Of a stretch of DNA of 46,686 nt, positions 36,802 through 45,579 are shown one piece after another (position 1 is the stretch's first letter; every line of letters starts with the position of its first letter). The stretch is taken from assembly GCA_016927285.1 (NCBI GenBank), contig JAFGMZ010000033.1, forward strand, positions 1 to 46,686, in the 5' to 3' direction. The notes under the pieces are model-generated. The model searched no databases. It was given only the letters and a program-made list of their open reading frames with translations, and was not told the origin of the DNA. Position numbers and translations under genes: made by a program. The stretch comes from Chlorobiaceae bacterium (GTDB lineage Bacteria > Bacteroidota > Chlorobiia > Chlorobiales > Chlorobiaceae).

Positions 36802-39018
36802 TTATGCCTCCTTGATGAATGTCACGAAATTGTTCTGGAACCCGACGCCACCCATTGCTGGATCGATATCGGTTCTTGATATGAGCTGATTGTGCGAAGC
36901 GCCGCGTTTATGGGCCCATGTGAGTTTCGCGGCTGAGTGCCCGAAACCGTGGACCATGTAGACAGCATCGGTGCGGATGCGCTGGGTGACCTTCACCTTG
37001 ACCGGAAATTCCGAAACCACGCCAGCCTGGTTTTTCAGGTGCACGTACTCGCCATTCTGCAGACTGTGCTTTTCGGCGATTCTGTTGTTGACCCAGACCT
37101 CGTTTTCTTTGGCCGTAGCGACATCCCCCAGAAAACGGTTGTTAGCCGTGCGTCCGAATGTGAGCATCGGCTTGCGTCCGGTCAGCATTCTGTAGAATCC
37201 GGCAGGCGCTTCCGGTTGAGGAGTGTATTTTGGCACTGCATCGAACCCTGCCGCTTTCATCTGCGCCGATGCAAGCTCCACCTTGCCGCTCGGCGTATTC
37301 AGGTTCAGCGGTTCGCCTTGCTTCCGGTAGAGGTCGGTTTCCGGCATGACCAGCACGCCTTTTTTCTTCATCTCTTCAAGGGAACTGCCGACCAGCCTGA
37401 GTTTCTTGTCGAGGCCCTTTTCAACGCTAGGCGGAAAGGCTCCGTGGATGCCCCACTTGTCGGTGATCATTTTAGCGATCTCGTTGCCCGGTTTTGAGTC
37501 GTACATGGGTGAGACCGCAGGTTGCCGCAACGCTACGAACGGCGTGCGGAATGCCCGACCGTTATCGAGATCGTCATACCGTTCCAGGTAGGTACATTCG
37601 GGAAGCACTACATCCGCATACCCGGTAACTTCCGCAGGAAGCACATCCACCGCCACGACAAATTCGGCTTTTTTCATGGCTTCGATGGCTTTCTCCCGTC
37701 CGAAGGTCATGGTCTCCGGCAGGTTGACGCCGTAGATCAGAAGACCCTTGATATTGCCTGCGATGGTTTCCTGGATAATTTCATGCGAGGCGAGTGTGTT
37801 GGAGGGCTCGTCCTGCGGGAAAAATGGATATTTGCTGTAAGCCTCTTTTTCATAGGCAGGATGCTCATGAGTGGCAGGCGGCTTCACAAGCGGGAATTTC
37901 TCGAACTTGACAACACCTCCGCGCATCCAGAAGTTACCTACGAGCGCGTTGAGGATATGGATGGCTCGTATCCGCTGCAGCGCGTCGCCGTACCAGTTGG
38001 TGCGTCTGCCACTGTGCACGAAAGCCGCCGGGGCATGGAAAGCATATTCGCGGGCAACCGTGCGGATTGCGTCTGCAGGTATATCGGTAATTTCCGTAAC
38101 CTTTTCCGGCGTCATATCCTTTACCGAATCCCGGAGTTCATCGAATCCGACAGTGTGGGCCTCTACAAAGGCCTTGTCGTAAAGGTTTTCGCTGATCAGC
38201 ACATGCATGAGTCCCTGCATCATGGCAATGTCGGTAGCCGGCTTGATAGGCAGCCAGTGTTCTGCCTTTCCGGCAAGGGTGGAGAATCGGGGATCGAACA
38301 CTACGATCTTCGCTCCATTACGGATGCCGTCGGAGATCTCCTGTACGGCAGTGTTGTGCATGTTTTCTCCGAAGTGGGTTCCGAAGAAGACCATATATTT
38401 GCTGTTCTTCATATCGAATCCTTCCGGCGTGTCGCTCGGATATCCGTATGTCAGCACCGAAGCCTGGCGTGCCGGGCCGCAGCAGAGGTCGTAGGAGGGT
38501 TTTGCATACTTGTTGACGCCGATCTGCGACAACATGTTTTTGAAGAACGAAACGCCATATCCATGGTGCAGCATGGCCAGCGCTCCGGGGCCGTGCTCTT
38601 CCTTGATATTCCAGAGTTTTTCGGCAACCAGCGAAATGGCCTCTTCCCAGGATGCTTTGCGATAGAACTGCCGTCCCCCTTTTGTTTCACGAATCAACGG
38701 ATGGGCAAGGCGATCGGGGTCGTAAAGCAGTCCGGTTCCTCCGGTGCCTCGAGGGCAAAGCTTGCCCTGGCTCAGCGGGTGATGATCCGAACCGGTGATT
38801 TTGTAGACTTTTCCGTCCCGAACGTGCGCGGCAATGCCGCATCGCCAGAAACAGTGCTCGCAGAATGAATGGACCACTTTACTGCCCTCGTCGCCTACCG
38901 GGGTGTCTGCACCCGAAAACGCATGTCCGGTAGCGGTGGTTATGGCTGCGGATCCTGCAAGGAAAATCGATGATATCTTTATGAAGTCCCGGCGGCTGAA
39001 GTTCTGGCCATGGCTCAT
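36802..39018 (-). CDS. psrA: PsrA-type molybdopterin oxidoreductase, Tat-exported
   Basis: Catalytic subunit (738 residues) of a periplasmic complex of the polysulfide/thiosulfate reductase class. The N-terminus has a twin-arginine signal [15 protein letters not shown]. The [4Fe-4S] cluster uses C53, C56, C60 and C88 ([11 protein letters not shown] and KLCPRG). A Mo-ligand candidate is C179 or C180 in [12 protein letters not shown]. Later motifs are [31 protein letters not shown] and [17 protein letters not shown]. In a green sulfur bacterium it may work in the oxidative direction. A ribosome site GGAG lies 8 nt from the ATG. First gene of psrA-psrB-psrC. Confidence 0.92.
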   Translation of the reverse strand: MSHGQNFSRRDFIKISSIFLAGSAAITTATGHAFSGADTPVGDEGSKVVHSFCEHCFWRCGIAAHVRDGKVYKITGSDHHPLSQGKLCPRGTGGTGLLYDPDRLAHPLIRETKGGRQFYRKASWEEAISLVAEKLWNIKEEHGPGALAMLHHGYGVSFFKNMLSQIGVNKYAKPSYDLCCGPARQASVLTYGYPSDTPEGFDMKNSKYMVFFGTHFGENMHNTAVQEISDGIRNGAKIVVFDPRFSTLAGKAEHWLPIKPATDIAMMQGLMHVLISENLYDKAFVEAHTVGFDELRDSVKDMTPEKVTEITDIPADAIRTVAREYAFHAPAAFVHSGRRTNWYGDALQRIRAIHILNALVGNFWMRGGVVKFEKFPLVKPPATHEHPAYEKEAYSKYPFFPQDEPSNTLASHEIIQETIAGNIKGLLIYGVNLPETMTFGREKAIEAMKKAEFVVAVDVLPAEVTGYADVVLPECTYLERYDDLDNGRAFRTPFVALRQPAVSPMYDSKPGNEIAKMITDKWGIHGAFPPSVEKGLDKKLRLVGSSLEEMKKKGVLVMPETDLYRKQGEPLNLNTPSGKVELASAQMKAAGFDAVPKYTPQPEAPAGFYRMLTGRKPMLTFGRTANNRFLGDVATAKENEVWVNNRIAEKHSLQNGEYVHLKNQAGVVSEFPVKVKVTQRIRTDAVYMVHGFGHSAAKLTWAHKRGASHNQLISRTDIDPAMGGVGFQNNFVTFIKEA

Positions 39019-39622
39019 ATAATGGGCTCCTTACTGATGGTTAACGAAATACATGAACTGCAAGTTATTACAATCAGCCGCTATCTGCTGCGCAGCAATC
39101 CTTTGACGCTTTTTTACGCCGTGCGGACGGATTAAGGTGATGGTATACGTTTTCAGTGAGTGTCGATTGCGGCAAGCAGGCTTTCTCATCCTGTTACCTC
39201 AGTCGGGTATACGGGTTCCTTGGCCGGTAAAGGAATATTTTTTGTGCTGAAAATACCTTTGCTGAGACGGCTTGCGGAGATAAAAAATTGTTATATGAAC
39301 GTTAAATATAATTGTTCGAGCAACATCATGCAAAATGAAAATATTTCGCTTCTTTTTTGCTTAAGTGGCTGTTTTATAATGTCTTTTATGGTAAAGTATA
39401 CATCTTATTATGGTTATATGATTTTATGGCTTTATAGTTATATATATATGAAGATATTTTTCGGTAACGTTTTTTATTTTTTTTGTTGTGATTTTCGGGG
39501 ATGAGTATTTCGTTTATTTCAGAAACAGGGGAGATAAAACAGGGTTGGGGAGGTGAACACCCGGCTTTTTAAACGTCAGCCGAATTAGTACATTTCAAAG
39601 AATAACCATCAGCCATTGATCT
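39019..39622. other. 604-nt intergenic region between psrA-like and crcB cassette
   Basis: No convincing gene. The psrA-proximal part (39019-39260) has normal composition and two short hairpins: AGCAGG/CCTGTT-type pairing near 39175-39200, and TTCCTT/AAGGAA near 39216-39235. The middle (about 39260-39510) is very AT-rich, with long T runs and a TATATATATA stretch near 39450. The 115-codon frame there has the composition of AT-rich noise and I reject it. The region should hold the promoters of both divergent operons. I did not find a fluoride riboswitch. Confidence 0.6.
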
Positions 39623-39853
39623 ATGAAATCGCTCTACTACTTCATTTCGGCAGGGTTTTCCATCCTGCTCTCGATCTATATCTTCATTTTCGGTACATCG
39701 CCCAACCACGAGCTGATTGCCATTTTTATCGGGCTCTGGGCGCCAACCATAATATGTCTCGGTATTTTCAATACCCTGCTTGGCATTCTCGACGAAATGT
39801 GCTGCGCGCACAAGCGAATAGAGGAGCGGCAGACATGCAGCCATGACCGGTAA
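39623..39853 (+). CDS. small membrane protein in the CrcB cassette
   Basis: A 76-residue protein I do not recognise. It has two hydrophobic segments (about 5-26, FISAGFSILLSIYIFIFG, and about 33-55, FIGLWAPTIICLGIFNTL), a short acidic/Cys motif LDEMCCAHKR and a polar C-terminus. Its stop overlaps the crcB start by 11 nt, which suggests it is made together with the fluoride channel. No strong ribosome site is seen. Confidence 0.72.
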   Translation: MKSLYYFISAGFSILLSIYIFIFGTSPNHELIAIFIGLWAPTIICLGIFNTLLGILDEMCCAHKRIEERQTCSHDR

Positions 39854-40235
39854 TATGACGGTTCGAAACCTTTTTCTGGTAGGGGCCGGTGGGTTTCTTG
39901 GTTCGGTTGCCCGCTATCTTGTAGCCATTGCGTTGCCTTTTTCCGGTACGGGATTTCCGTTCGCCACTTTTATCGTGAATCTGCTCGGCAGTTTCCTGAT
40001 CGGTTTCGTAAGCGAACTTGCGGTTTCCACGACGCTCGTATCGACTGATGTGCGCCTTTTTTTTGCAACCGGTTTCTGCGGAGCATTTACTACCTTTTCT
40101 TCATATATGTACGAGAATAGCGCGCTGATACGTGATGGTCAGGTATTCTATACATCGCTCTACCTTGCAGGCAGCGTTGCCGGCGGTTTTCTTTCGCTCT
40201 ACTTCGGAATGGCAATGGCTAAACTCTGGTCATGA
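39843..40235 (+). CDS. crcB: CrcB/Fluc fluoride ion channel
   Basis: Dual-topology membrane protein (130 residues) that exports fluoride as an antiparallel homodimer. Four hydrophobic segments are visible. Conserved patterns are GGFLGSVARYL, FPFATFIVNLLGSFLIGF and the TGFCGAFTTFSSYMYE block, with the Asn, Phe and Thr residues of the pore. A single copy fits the homodimeric form. An alternative ATG at 39855 would shorten it by four residues. It overlaps both neighbours. Confidence 0.93.
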   Translation: MTGNMTVRNLFLVGAGGFLGSVARYLVAIALPFSGTGFPFATFIVNLLGSFLIGFVSELAVSTTLVSTDVRLFFATGFCGAFTTFSSYMYENSALIRDGQVFYTSLYLAGSVAGGFLSLYFGMAMAKLWS

Positions 40236-40567
40236 TGCACTTCATCGAATCGGAACTGTTACGTGTCTTTGTCGGTGAGCAGGAAAAGCTGCACCATCGA
40301 CCGCTCTATGAACTGCTTGTCAGCGAAGCGCTCGAACGCGGCATGGCCGGAGCGACCGTGTTTCGTGGCCAGCTTTCCTTCGGTCTGCGCCACAAAGTGC
40401 ACACCGCAAAGATATTGGAGCTTGCAGGCGAACTGCCAATGGTGATCGAAATCGTGGACATCAGTGAAAAAATAGAAGAGTTCCTGCCTGTTGTGGAGAT
40501 GCTGCTTCGGGAATCCGGAGCGCAGGCGCTGGTGACGCGGGAAACGGTGCGTCAGTGGACGACCTGA
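40232..40567 (+). CDS. DUF190 PII-like protein
   Basis: A 111-residue protein of the DUF190 family, with a PII-like ferredoxin fold: LLRVFVGEQEKLHHRPLYEL, AGATVFRGQLSFG and LPMVIEIVDISEKIEEFLP. DUF190 genes commonly follow crcB, and a regulatory or sensing role is assumed from the fold; the ligand is unknown. The ATGATG start overlaps the crcB stop by 4 nt. Confidence 0.87.
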   Translation: MMHFIESELLRVFVGEQEKLHHRPLYELLVSEALERGMAGATVFRGQLSFGLRHKVHTAKILELAGELPMVIEIVDISEKIEEFLPVVEMLLRESGAQALVTRETVRQWTT

Positions 40568-40652
40568 ATGAGAGTTTACGTGTCGGAAAGAGCTTTAAAG
40601 AAAATACGAATGAAAGGCGCAAATTATTCGGCTCATTCATGGGAGAATTGAC

Positions 40653-41354
40653 ATGCTCAAATCGATTACCTTCAACGATTTCAAAAGTTATCGACATGCC
40701 AGACTGCCGCTGGCACCGCTGACTGTCATGATTGGTGCAAATGCTTCGGGTAAAAGTAACGCTATCGAAGGGATGCGGCTTTTGTCATGGTTTGCCCGAG
40801 GGCAGAGTCTGTCAGATATTCAATATGCCGTTCAGAGCGGTGAGAGCATTGTGCGTGGTGCCGTCAATGATTTGTCCTATGAATGCGGGGACTCTTTCGG
40901 AATGGAGGTTGAGACCGATGAAGTCGAATGGAATCGATTGGCTTTGTCGCTCACCCGAAGAGAGAGCGGCTTGCATATAACGGCTGAATCTATGACACAT
41001 GACGGGGCTGACGTTCCCCTCTACATTATCAGGCAGCCATCGGTTAAGCAAGGTTCGGATGTCAGTGTCGCTTTATAACAACTTTTCAACGGGGGAAAAA
41101 ACCTCTTGTCACTTGTAGTGACCAGTCAGCTGTTTTTACCTGGCTTACGAGCCCGGCGACTTTTGATGCCGTGCACCAGTCATCTCCTGAGATCATTCCT
41201 GCCGTTACGAAGCAACTGAAACAGTGGCTTTCAGCGATGCTGTTCCTCGATCCTGTTCCCGTTCAAATGCGCGATTATGCGTTTCCGTCTGATTCTAGTA
41301 TTGCAGGGAAACGGTAAAAATGTTTCGGCAGTACTGTATTACCTCTCGTGGAAT
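40653..41354 (+). pseudogene. degraded AAA-family (AAA_21, SMC-like) ATPase
   Basis: The first 141 codons read as the N-terminus of a RecF/SMC-like ATPase: MLKSITFNDFKSYRHA and Walker A MIGANASGKSNAIEGM, with a good ribosome site (GGGAG). The frame then stops at 41078, but homologous-looking text continues in other frames: LYNNFSTGE (about 41071-41095), PLVTCSDQSAVFTWLTSP to MRDYAFPSD (about 41102-41290), and GKNVSAVLYYL (41310-41345). At least three frameshifts are needed, one at a G5A6 run. The signature, Walker B and D-loop half is missing. Beyond about 41355 I recognise nothing up to the hemL terminator. Confidence 0.75.
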
Positions 41355-41742
41355 GCAGACCTACAGCTTGACCTTTTTGCGCTTCGTATCGAGAGCGGTG
41401 ATCATTTTCTTTTACCGATGTCTTCGATATGGAAAACGGGAAATCATAGAGCGCATTTGGCCGATGGCAATTTGAGGCGTCAGTTTGCAGAGAAGCTCGC
41501 GAGACACGTCCGTGGCGCTTTTAATGGTGAGGCGCCGTATCGACCAACCTGCGTGCCGACCCGCGATCGGCATTTCATGAGCCGGGTGCTCATCTGGTCG
41601 CTCGACTGCGATTTGAGCTGTTATGATACCGGGTCTCGTTGATTTGTAATCTTTCATCTATGGCGTCGAACTGTGTACGGCGCAGATACCTTGATTGTGT
41701 TGCTGGAGTAGCCCTGAGCGTGAATAACGAATACGTATCATC

Positions 41743-41774
41743 AAAAAGGGCCGCCTTTTCGGGCAGCCCTTTTT
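41743..41774 (-). terminator. rho-independent terminator of hemL
   Basis: AAAAAGGGC-C-GCC (41743-41755) pairs with GGC-A-GCCCTTTTT (41762-41774), 12 of 13 pairs with a 6-nt loop. Read on the minus strand it ends in five T, 22 nt after the hemL stop. Confidence 0.8.
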
Positions 41775-41795
41775 GCGCATCATTTCTTTGGCAGC

Positions 41796-43091
41796 TTACT
41801 GGTGAGCAGCGACAAGTGCGTTGTAGTTCGCCTTGACGGTTTTTTCCAGATCCTCGTCCGAGTGCACGTAACTGGTGAACATGGCTTCGAACTGCGAAGG
41901 GGCAAGGTAGATGCCCTGGTCGAGCATGGAGTGGAAGTACTTGCCGTATTTGGCAGAGTCGGCGGTGATGGCGCTCCTGTAGTCCACGACAGGCGTTTCG
42001 GTAAAGAAGAGGCAGGCCATGGAACCGACGCGGTTCTGCACGTAGTTCAGGCCGAGTTTCTGCATGTTGTCCCTGAAACCGGCTTCGAGGAATGCCGCTT
42101 TTCTTTCGAGTTCCGGATAGGGATTTTCTTCCATGAGGATCTTCAGGGTTTCGAGACCTGCTGTCAGGGCAAGCGGGTTGCCTGAAAGAGTTCCGGCCTG
42201 GTAGACCGCGCCGAGTGGTGCGACGTTCTCCATGATCCGGCGTTTGCCGCCGAATGCTCCGACCGGCAGACCGCCGCCGATGATCTTGCCCATGGTGGTC
42301 AGGTCAGGGGTGACGCCATAAAGCTCCTGAGCGCCGCCGAGGGCAACACGGAAGCCGCACATCACTTCGTCGAAGATCAGAACGATGCCTTCCTTGTCGC
42401 AAAGCTCACGCAGAGCAACGAGGAACTCTTTCTTTGCCGGAATAACGCCAGTGTTGCCTGCGACCGGTTCGATGATGATCGCGGCAACCTGGCCTTTGTT
42501 CTCGTTGACGAGCACTTTGACCGATTCGATGTCGTTGTAGGTGGCATTGAGCGTGTCGTTGGCAGTGCCTTTGGTGACGCCGGGGCTGTCTGGAGCGCCG
42601 AGCGTCAGGACACCGGATCCTGCCTTGATGAGGAAGCTGTCGCCGTGGCCGTGGTAGCAGCCTTCGAACTTGATGATTTTATCCTTGCCGGTATAGCCGC
42701 GGGCAAGGCGAACGGCCGACATGGTAGCTTCGGTGCCGCTGTTGACCATGCGAACCATCTCGAGCGATGGAACGATCTTGCACAGCAGTTCAGCGATCTC
42801 GATTTCCATCTCGATCGGCGTACCGAAGCTCGTTCCTATGTTGCGCAGGGTGTATTCGATAGCCGCAGTCAGTCGGGGATGCATGCTGCCGAGGATGAAC
42901 GGCCCCCATGACCCAACGTAATCCAGATAGGTGTTGCCGTCAACATCAGTCATGTAGGCACCCTCGCCCTTTGCCATGTAGATCGGGGTTCCTCCAACGG
43001 ATTTGAAAGCGCGGACCGGGGAGTTGACGCCGCCGGGAATAAACTTTTTGGCAAGCTCAAAGAGCTCTGCGGATTTGGTTAGCTGAGGCAT
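41796..43091 (-). CDS. hemL: glutamate-1-semialdehyde 2,1-aminomutase
   Basis: PLP enzyme that makes 5-aminolevulinate from glutamate-1-semialdehyde in the C5 tetrapyrrole pathway, feeding (bacterio)chlorophyll and haem. The 431-residue protein has FIPGGVNSPVRAFKSVGG, VGSWGPFILGSMHP, MVNSGTEATMSAVRLARG, KFEGCYHGHGDSFLIKAGSG, LIFDEVMCGFRV and the Schiff-base lysine in TTMGKIIGGGLPVGAFGG. Length is normal. It stands alone, with a terminator behind it. Confidence 0.97.
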   Translation of the reverse strand: MPQLTKSAELFELAKKFIPGGVNSPVRAFKSVGGTPIYMAKGEGAYMTDVDGNTYLDYVGSWGPFILGSMHPRLTAAIEYTLRNIGTSFGTPIEMEIEIAELLCKIVPSLEMVRMVNSGTEATMSAVRLARGYTGKDKIIKFEGCYHGHGDSFLIKAGSGVLTLGAPDSPGVTKGTANDTLNATYNDIESVKVLVNENKGQVAAIIIEPVAGNTGVIPAKKEFLVALRELCDKEGIVLIFDEVMCGFRVALGGAQELYGVTPDLTTMGKIIGGGLPVGAFGGKRRIMENVAPLGAVYQAGTLSGNPLALTAGLETLKILMEENPYPELERKAAFLEAGFRDNMQKLGLNYVQNRVGSMACLFFTETPVVDYRSAITADSAKYGKYFHSMLDQGIYLAPSQFEAMFTSYVHSDEDLEKTVKANYNALVAAHQ

Positions 43092-43222
43092 GTCGAGCAG
43101 TTGGGTTTGAATTAGATAGAGACAAGAAGACCGGGAACAGATGCCTGGACCTGTAAAAGTATTTATCTTACAAGATAGAAATCCTGTTGCAGATATAAAA
43201 GCCGGCAGGAGGCAATGGATCT

Positions 43223-44008
43223 TTATTTAAGGAGCATCTGTGCAACGACGGCAAGATTGCTGGCTCGAGGAGCCTGTTCCAGATGAATGGAACAGTAATC
43301 CTGCAGCAGGGCAGCAAGTAGTGTCGTTTCGGCTTCAAGGGCAGGTATGTTGCCGAGCTCCGACAGCGGGGTTTCGGCTATTGCCAGGAGCGTGAGGAAC
43401 GCATCGGCCGAAATGCGCTGCTCATGAGGCGTTCGACCTGTTGCGGTAGCGGGAATCGCGATGCCACCGGGATTCATCACAAAAAGCAGTTCCCGCAGTT
43501 TCATCGTCTCGATTGCCGGTTCGATCTCCTCATCGCTGTAGACGCATCGTTTGATTGATGGTTCAAACCCAAGCAATGAAACCATACGAAGCAGAAACCA
43601 GACGAGCAGACGTTCAGTGTATCTGTTCATTCTGTAGAGTGCATCGAGAGAGTTTTCGAGCAGCCAGAAGAGCTGAAGATTTTTTTCCTCGCCATCCAAG
43701 GCCTGATCGATGAGGTCGACTATCAGGTACATCGCCGCAAATTTTTCCATGTCCGGCTCAGCAGCAAGCGGACTGTACACGATGTTTCCATCGCTAACCA
43801 GCTGTACGTCGCGGTTGGGCTTTTTATAGAGCACGATATCGAGTACGCTGCCGGGACTGAACTTGCCAGAGAGGCGGCTTTTCGGGTTTCTCGCGCCTTT
43901 GAGAATAACAGACACCTTGCCGAACTCGCGGGTGAAGAGCATGCAGATCTTTGACTGGTCGCGGAATTTTGTCTCCCTCAGCACCACTGCGCGGGTTTTG
44001 ACGATCAC
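43223..44008 (-). CDS. recO: DNA repair protein RecO
   Basis: Recombination mediator that with RecR loads RecA on SSB-coated DNA. The N-terminal OB-fold reads VIVKTRAVVLRETKFRDQS, MLFTREFGKVSVILKGARNPKSRL and LQLVSDGNIV. The helical remainder carries LLLVWFLLRM-like text and FEPSIKRCVYSDEE; only one of the usual zinc-binding cysteines is seen, so the zinc site is probably lost. I chose GTG at 44008 (261 residues), because the upstream ATG at 44080 adds a 24-residue leader before the family start. No strong ribosome site is seen at either. Confidence 0.85.
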   Translation of the reverse strand: MIVKTRAVVLRETKFRDQSKICMLFTREFGKVSVILKGARNPKSRLSGKFSPGSVLDIVLYKKPNRDVQLVSDGNIVYSPLAAEPDMEKFAAMYLIVDLIDQALDGEEKNLQLFWLLENSLDALYRMNRYTERLLVWFLLRMVSLLGFEPSIKRCVYSDEEIEPAIETMKLRELLFVMNPGGIAIPATATGRTPHEQRISADAFLTLLAIAETPLSELGNIPALEAETTLLAALLQDYCSIHLEQAPRASNLAVVAQMLLK

Positions 44009-44123
44009 GGCAGGAACTTTTTTATTTTTGGAAATATAGTTATATACGGTAGCATCTGCTTTAAAAAGCAGAATTCCCAATTGACCATTGAAGTTACAGT
44101 CGGATATCCATAGGTCGTTGCGG

Positions 44124-44219
44124 GTTCCTGTTCTCAGGAACGCTTAGCTGCGGTCGGGAGTTTTCCGGATGTAGCAAGAACAGAGAACAAGATAGTATCT
44201 TTATAAGGAGAACAAGATA
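44124..44219 (+). promoter_or_regulatory. leader of the FmdB-type gene with hairpin and direct repeat
   Basis: GTTCCTG (44124-44130) pairs with CAGGAAC (44135-44141) over a TTCT loop. Two copies of GAGAACAAGATA lie at 44183-44194 and 44208-44219, 25 nt apart. The second overlaps the start codon and contains part of the AAGGAG ribosome site. Function is unknown. Confidence 0.4.
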
Positions 44220-44476
44220 TGCCAACTTACCAATACCGTTGTTCAAGCTGCGGAAACGAGCTTGAAGTGTTCCAGAAAATGACCGATGAAGCGCTGACTA
44301 CCTGCCCAAAATGCGAAAAGGAAACCCTGGAAAGGGTTATAAGCGCATCGGGAGGATTCGTGCTGAAGGGATCGGGTTTCTACAGCACCGACTACTGCGG
44401 CAGCAAGGGGTCTTCATCACCATCATCGCCACCTTCAGGAGGCTGCTCCACAGGTACCTGTCCTTTCGCTAAATAA
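44219..44476 (+). CDS. FmdB-family zinc ribbon protein
   Basis: An 85-residue putative regulatory protein of the FmdB (CxxC_CxxC_SSSS) family. The N-terminal zinc ribbon is [18 protein letters not shown] and [14 protein letters not shown], four cysteines. A middle [15 protein letters not shown] is the family signature, and a Gly/Ser-rich tail ends in [10 protein letters not shown]. The strong AAGGAG site supports the ATG at 44219. The role is unknown beyond the family name. A strong terminator follows 30 nt downstream. Confidence 0.92.
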   Translation: MPTYQYRCSSCGNELEVFQKMTDEALTTCPKCEKETLERVISASGGFVLKGSGFYSTDYCGSKGSSSPSSPPSGGCSTGTCPFAK

Positions 44477-44505
44477 CTTCTCAAGAGGACTGGATTGCTT
44501 TTGCC

Positions 44506-44542
44506 AAGCCCCCCTTTTCAGCAAAAAGGGGGGCTTTTTTTC
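44506..44542 (+). terminator. rho-independent terminator
   Basis: AAGCCCCCCTTTT (44506-44518) pairs perfectly with AAAAGGGGGGCTT (44524-44536) over a 5-nt loop, ending in a run of seven T. It follows the FmdB-type gene; the lptA-like gene reads towards it from the other side. Confidence 0.9.
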
Positions 44543-44592
44543 ATTGCTGCGTCCTGCGGCAATCGAAGCTCGCTTCAACGAAGGGCATTTCG

Positions 44593-45516
44593 TTAAAAAG
44601 GCCGTTCAGGCTCCTTCCGCACAAACCCCGGAAGGTTGATTTTCGGATCGCCCCGGTATCTTCCGGGATACTGTCGGCCCTCCACGTTACCAGTCACCTT
44701 TGCCTTGATGAGTCTGCCTTCGATGAATAACATCAGGATCGAATTTCCGCTGGAGTAGTTGATGCCTGTAGGCTTGTTTCCTTCATCGTAGAGGTGGTAA
44801 AGGCTCTCCGCCTGACCGGTAACGATTACATCCGAGAGTTTCCCCCGGTCGTTCATTGAGATAACCATACGATTGCCGCTCAGCTGGTTATACAGGACTG
44901 GCGACAGAGAAAGCGTGTCTCGTGCGGCAAGCAGGGTGTTCCGGTGAACCTGTACCTCATCCACGTATTGTTTTCCGTCGCCTGCGGCCTTTTTTGTATG
45001 TACCATGATAATGTCGCCGCTGAGCCGCTCGGTTTTTCCCCACGCAATGGCGTCGTCATAGAGCCATAGCCTGTTTTTTCTGTTTTCCATCACGGCTTTG
45101 CGTGCTCTGGCCATAAGGCTGCCGTTGAGCATCCGGGCGCGGACGTTGCCGGTTAGTTCCCCATGCTCGTTGTCAGGAAAATAGACGCCGTTATCCGCAT
45201 GGATTTCGACATCGTTGTCGATGATCACAATGTTGCCGAAGAGTACTATTTTTTTTTCCGTTTCAAATTCCGTGGCGCGGTCGCAGGCAAGGGTGAGTGT
45301 GCCGTGCCGGAAACGCACGTTGCCGATTACCGAACGGTAGGACTGCGGTTCGCTGCCGGAAGCGGTTTCGACGCCCTCTATGGTGTCGGCATTCAGGAGA
45401 ATAATTTTCTTTTTTTCCGCCCGCAATGTATTATGAACCGAAACCGGGGCCAATGCTGTTGCAAGCAGCAGAATCCATGTGGTGAGCAGCGGAATCGATC
45501 GAAAAGCCTTTTTCAT
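44593..45516 (-). CDS. LptA/OstA-like periplasmic protein
   Basis: A 307-residue protein with an N-terminal signal (hydrophobic about 8-27) and OstA-fold beta repeats: IILLNADTIEGVE, VIGNVRFRHGTLTLACDRA, VLFGNIVIIDNDVEIHADNG and ELTGNVRARML. The pattern of a threonine/leucine-rich strand followed by a D/N-rich turn is typical of LPS-transport LptA and LptD N-domains. It is longer than E. coli LptA (about 185), and the C-terminal extension ends in a basic, Pro-rich stretch. A role in LPS transport is likely but LptA itself is not proven. Divergent from the epimerase-like gene. Confidence 0.8.
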   Translation of the reverse strand: MKKAFRSIPLLTTWILLLATALAPVSVHNTLRAEKKKIILLNADTIEGVETASGSEPQSYRSVIGNVRFRHGTLTLACDRATEFETEKKIVLFGNIVIIDNDVEIHADNGVYFPDNEHGELTGNVRARMLNGSLMARARKAVMENRKNRLWLYDDAIAWGKTERLSGDIIMVHTKKAAGDGKQYVDEVQVHRNTLLAARDTLSLSPVLYNQLSGNRMVISMNDRGKLSDVIVTGQAESLYHLYDEGNKPTGINYSSGNSILMLFIEGRLIKAKVTGNVEGRQYPGRYRGDPKINLPGFVRKEPERPF

Positions 45517-45579
45517 TGATTTGTCGGATAATTGTCCCGGAAGCGAACTCGCTCTTTAATGTAATAAAGCTTTTCAGCG

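Noticed and set aside
37522-38868. 448-codon open frame on the plus strand
   Set aside because: Antisense to the PsrA-like gene, which carries a Tat signal and cluster cysteines.
39160-39504. 114-codon frame in the AT-rich gap
   Set aside because: Its hydrophobic, Tyr/Phe/Ile-rich text is what random AT-rich DNA gives; there is no ribosome site and no motif.
39480-39622. possible fluoride riboswitch before the CrcB cassette
   Set aside because: Fragments such as GGGGATGAG and GGGGAGATAAAAC were tested by eye, but the paired stem and pseudoknot of the crcB RNA could not be formed.
41277-41642. 121-codon frame downstream of the ATPase
   Set aside because: Only its first part (to about 41350) resembles the ATPase in another frame; the rest has no likeness and no start signal. 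Treated as part of the pseudogene.
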